From positions 57,824-121,823 of the forward strand of contig NZ_MTHB01000094.1 of NCBI RefSeq assembly GCF_002220365.1: 64,000 bases of DNA, in the 5' to 3' direction. Origin of the DNA: Caballeronia sordidicola (lineage in GTDB: Bacteria > Pseudomonadota > Gammaproteobacteria > Burkholderiales > Burkholderiaceae). The notes under the pieces were generated by a model, which did no database searches, was not told the DNA's origin, and saw nothing but the letters and a program-made list of their open reading frames with translations. The position numbers were made by a program, and so were the translations under genes. Below are positions 63,997 to 64,000 of this stretch, piece after piece; the stretch's first letter is position 1, and each line of letters starts with the position of its first letter.

Positions 63997-64000
63997 AGCA

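Noticed and set aside
1..64000. tRNA, rRNA, CRISPR arrays, complete insertion sequences
   Set aside because: No cloverleaf-like segment, regular spacer array or transposase with terminal repeats was seen by eye; a dedicated RNA scan could still find a small RNA.

Overview
The window looks like a piece of the main chromosome of a GC-rich betaproteobacterium of the Burkholderiaceae, most likely Paraburkholderia or Caballeronia. This is judged from codon use, from H-NS-like proteins with Ala/Lys tails, from the DUF2934 and DUF2252 genes, and from the glmU-glmS, folB-ttcA and cca neighbourhoods. No tRNA, rRNA, CRISPR array or complete insertion sequence was seen.

Layout. 1-1.6 kb: end of a sugar-type ABC ATPase, a divergent IclR regulator and a cupin remnant. 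2.1-5.2 kb: two DedA-domain fusions, one with rhodanese and one with PAP2 and LssY_C, both with altered catalytic motifs. 5.5-10.8 kb: small genes, namely a J-domain protein, two DNA-binding-type proteins with Ala/Lys tails, three low-complexity exported proteins and an EamA transporter with a histidine-rich tail. 10.9-17.4 kb: a tightly overlapping MoxR-DUF58-DUF4381-VWA-VWA/TPR-BatD operon. 17.8-24.7 kb: a sulfatase locus on the opposite strand, with a membrane-anchored formylglycine-generating enzyme, a HAD lipoprotein, an exported cysteine-type sulfatase and a membrane spermidine-synthase-like protein. 25-30 kb: a minus-strand run of envelope proteins containing a frameshifted DUF1214 relic. 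30.7-35.5 kb: HTH protein, periplasmic proteins, DUF2252, aquaporin and a cold-shock protein. 35.7-39.1 kb: a large autotransporter.

39.2-47 kb is metabolic: an aminotransferase facing an ArgP-like LysR regulator with a clear operator between them, a fused dihydroxyacetone-type kinase with an SDR, a hydroxyacid dehydrogenase and a broken class III aminotransferase. A cluster of DnaA-box-like sites lies at 45.6-45.8 kb. 47.4-50.4 kb is a lower-GC accessory islet carrying type VI secretion cargo: a PAAR spike gene split by a frameshift, a Tae4-like peptidoglycan amidase, an overlapping membrane protein that is probably its immunity factor, an exported orphan, and gene fragments.

50.9-63.5 kb is conserved housekeeping: glmS, glmU, ttcA, folB, a FolM-like SDR, a MidA-type methyltransferase, DUF2905, cca, a GST, an NDUFA9-like protein, a soluble lytic transglycosylase and 5-formyltetrahydrofolate cyclo-ligase. 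The window ends in a roughly 90-bp imperfect inverted repeat.

The two most interesting systems are the self-contained periplasmic formylglycine/sulfatase locus and the PAAR/Tae4/membrane-immunity islet. Two further points deserve a check: the DnaA-box cluster beside an AT-rich stretch, and the paired DedA fusions that have lost their expected catalytic residues.
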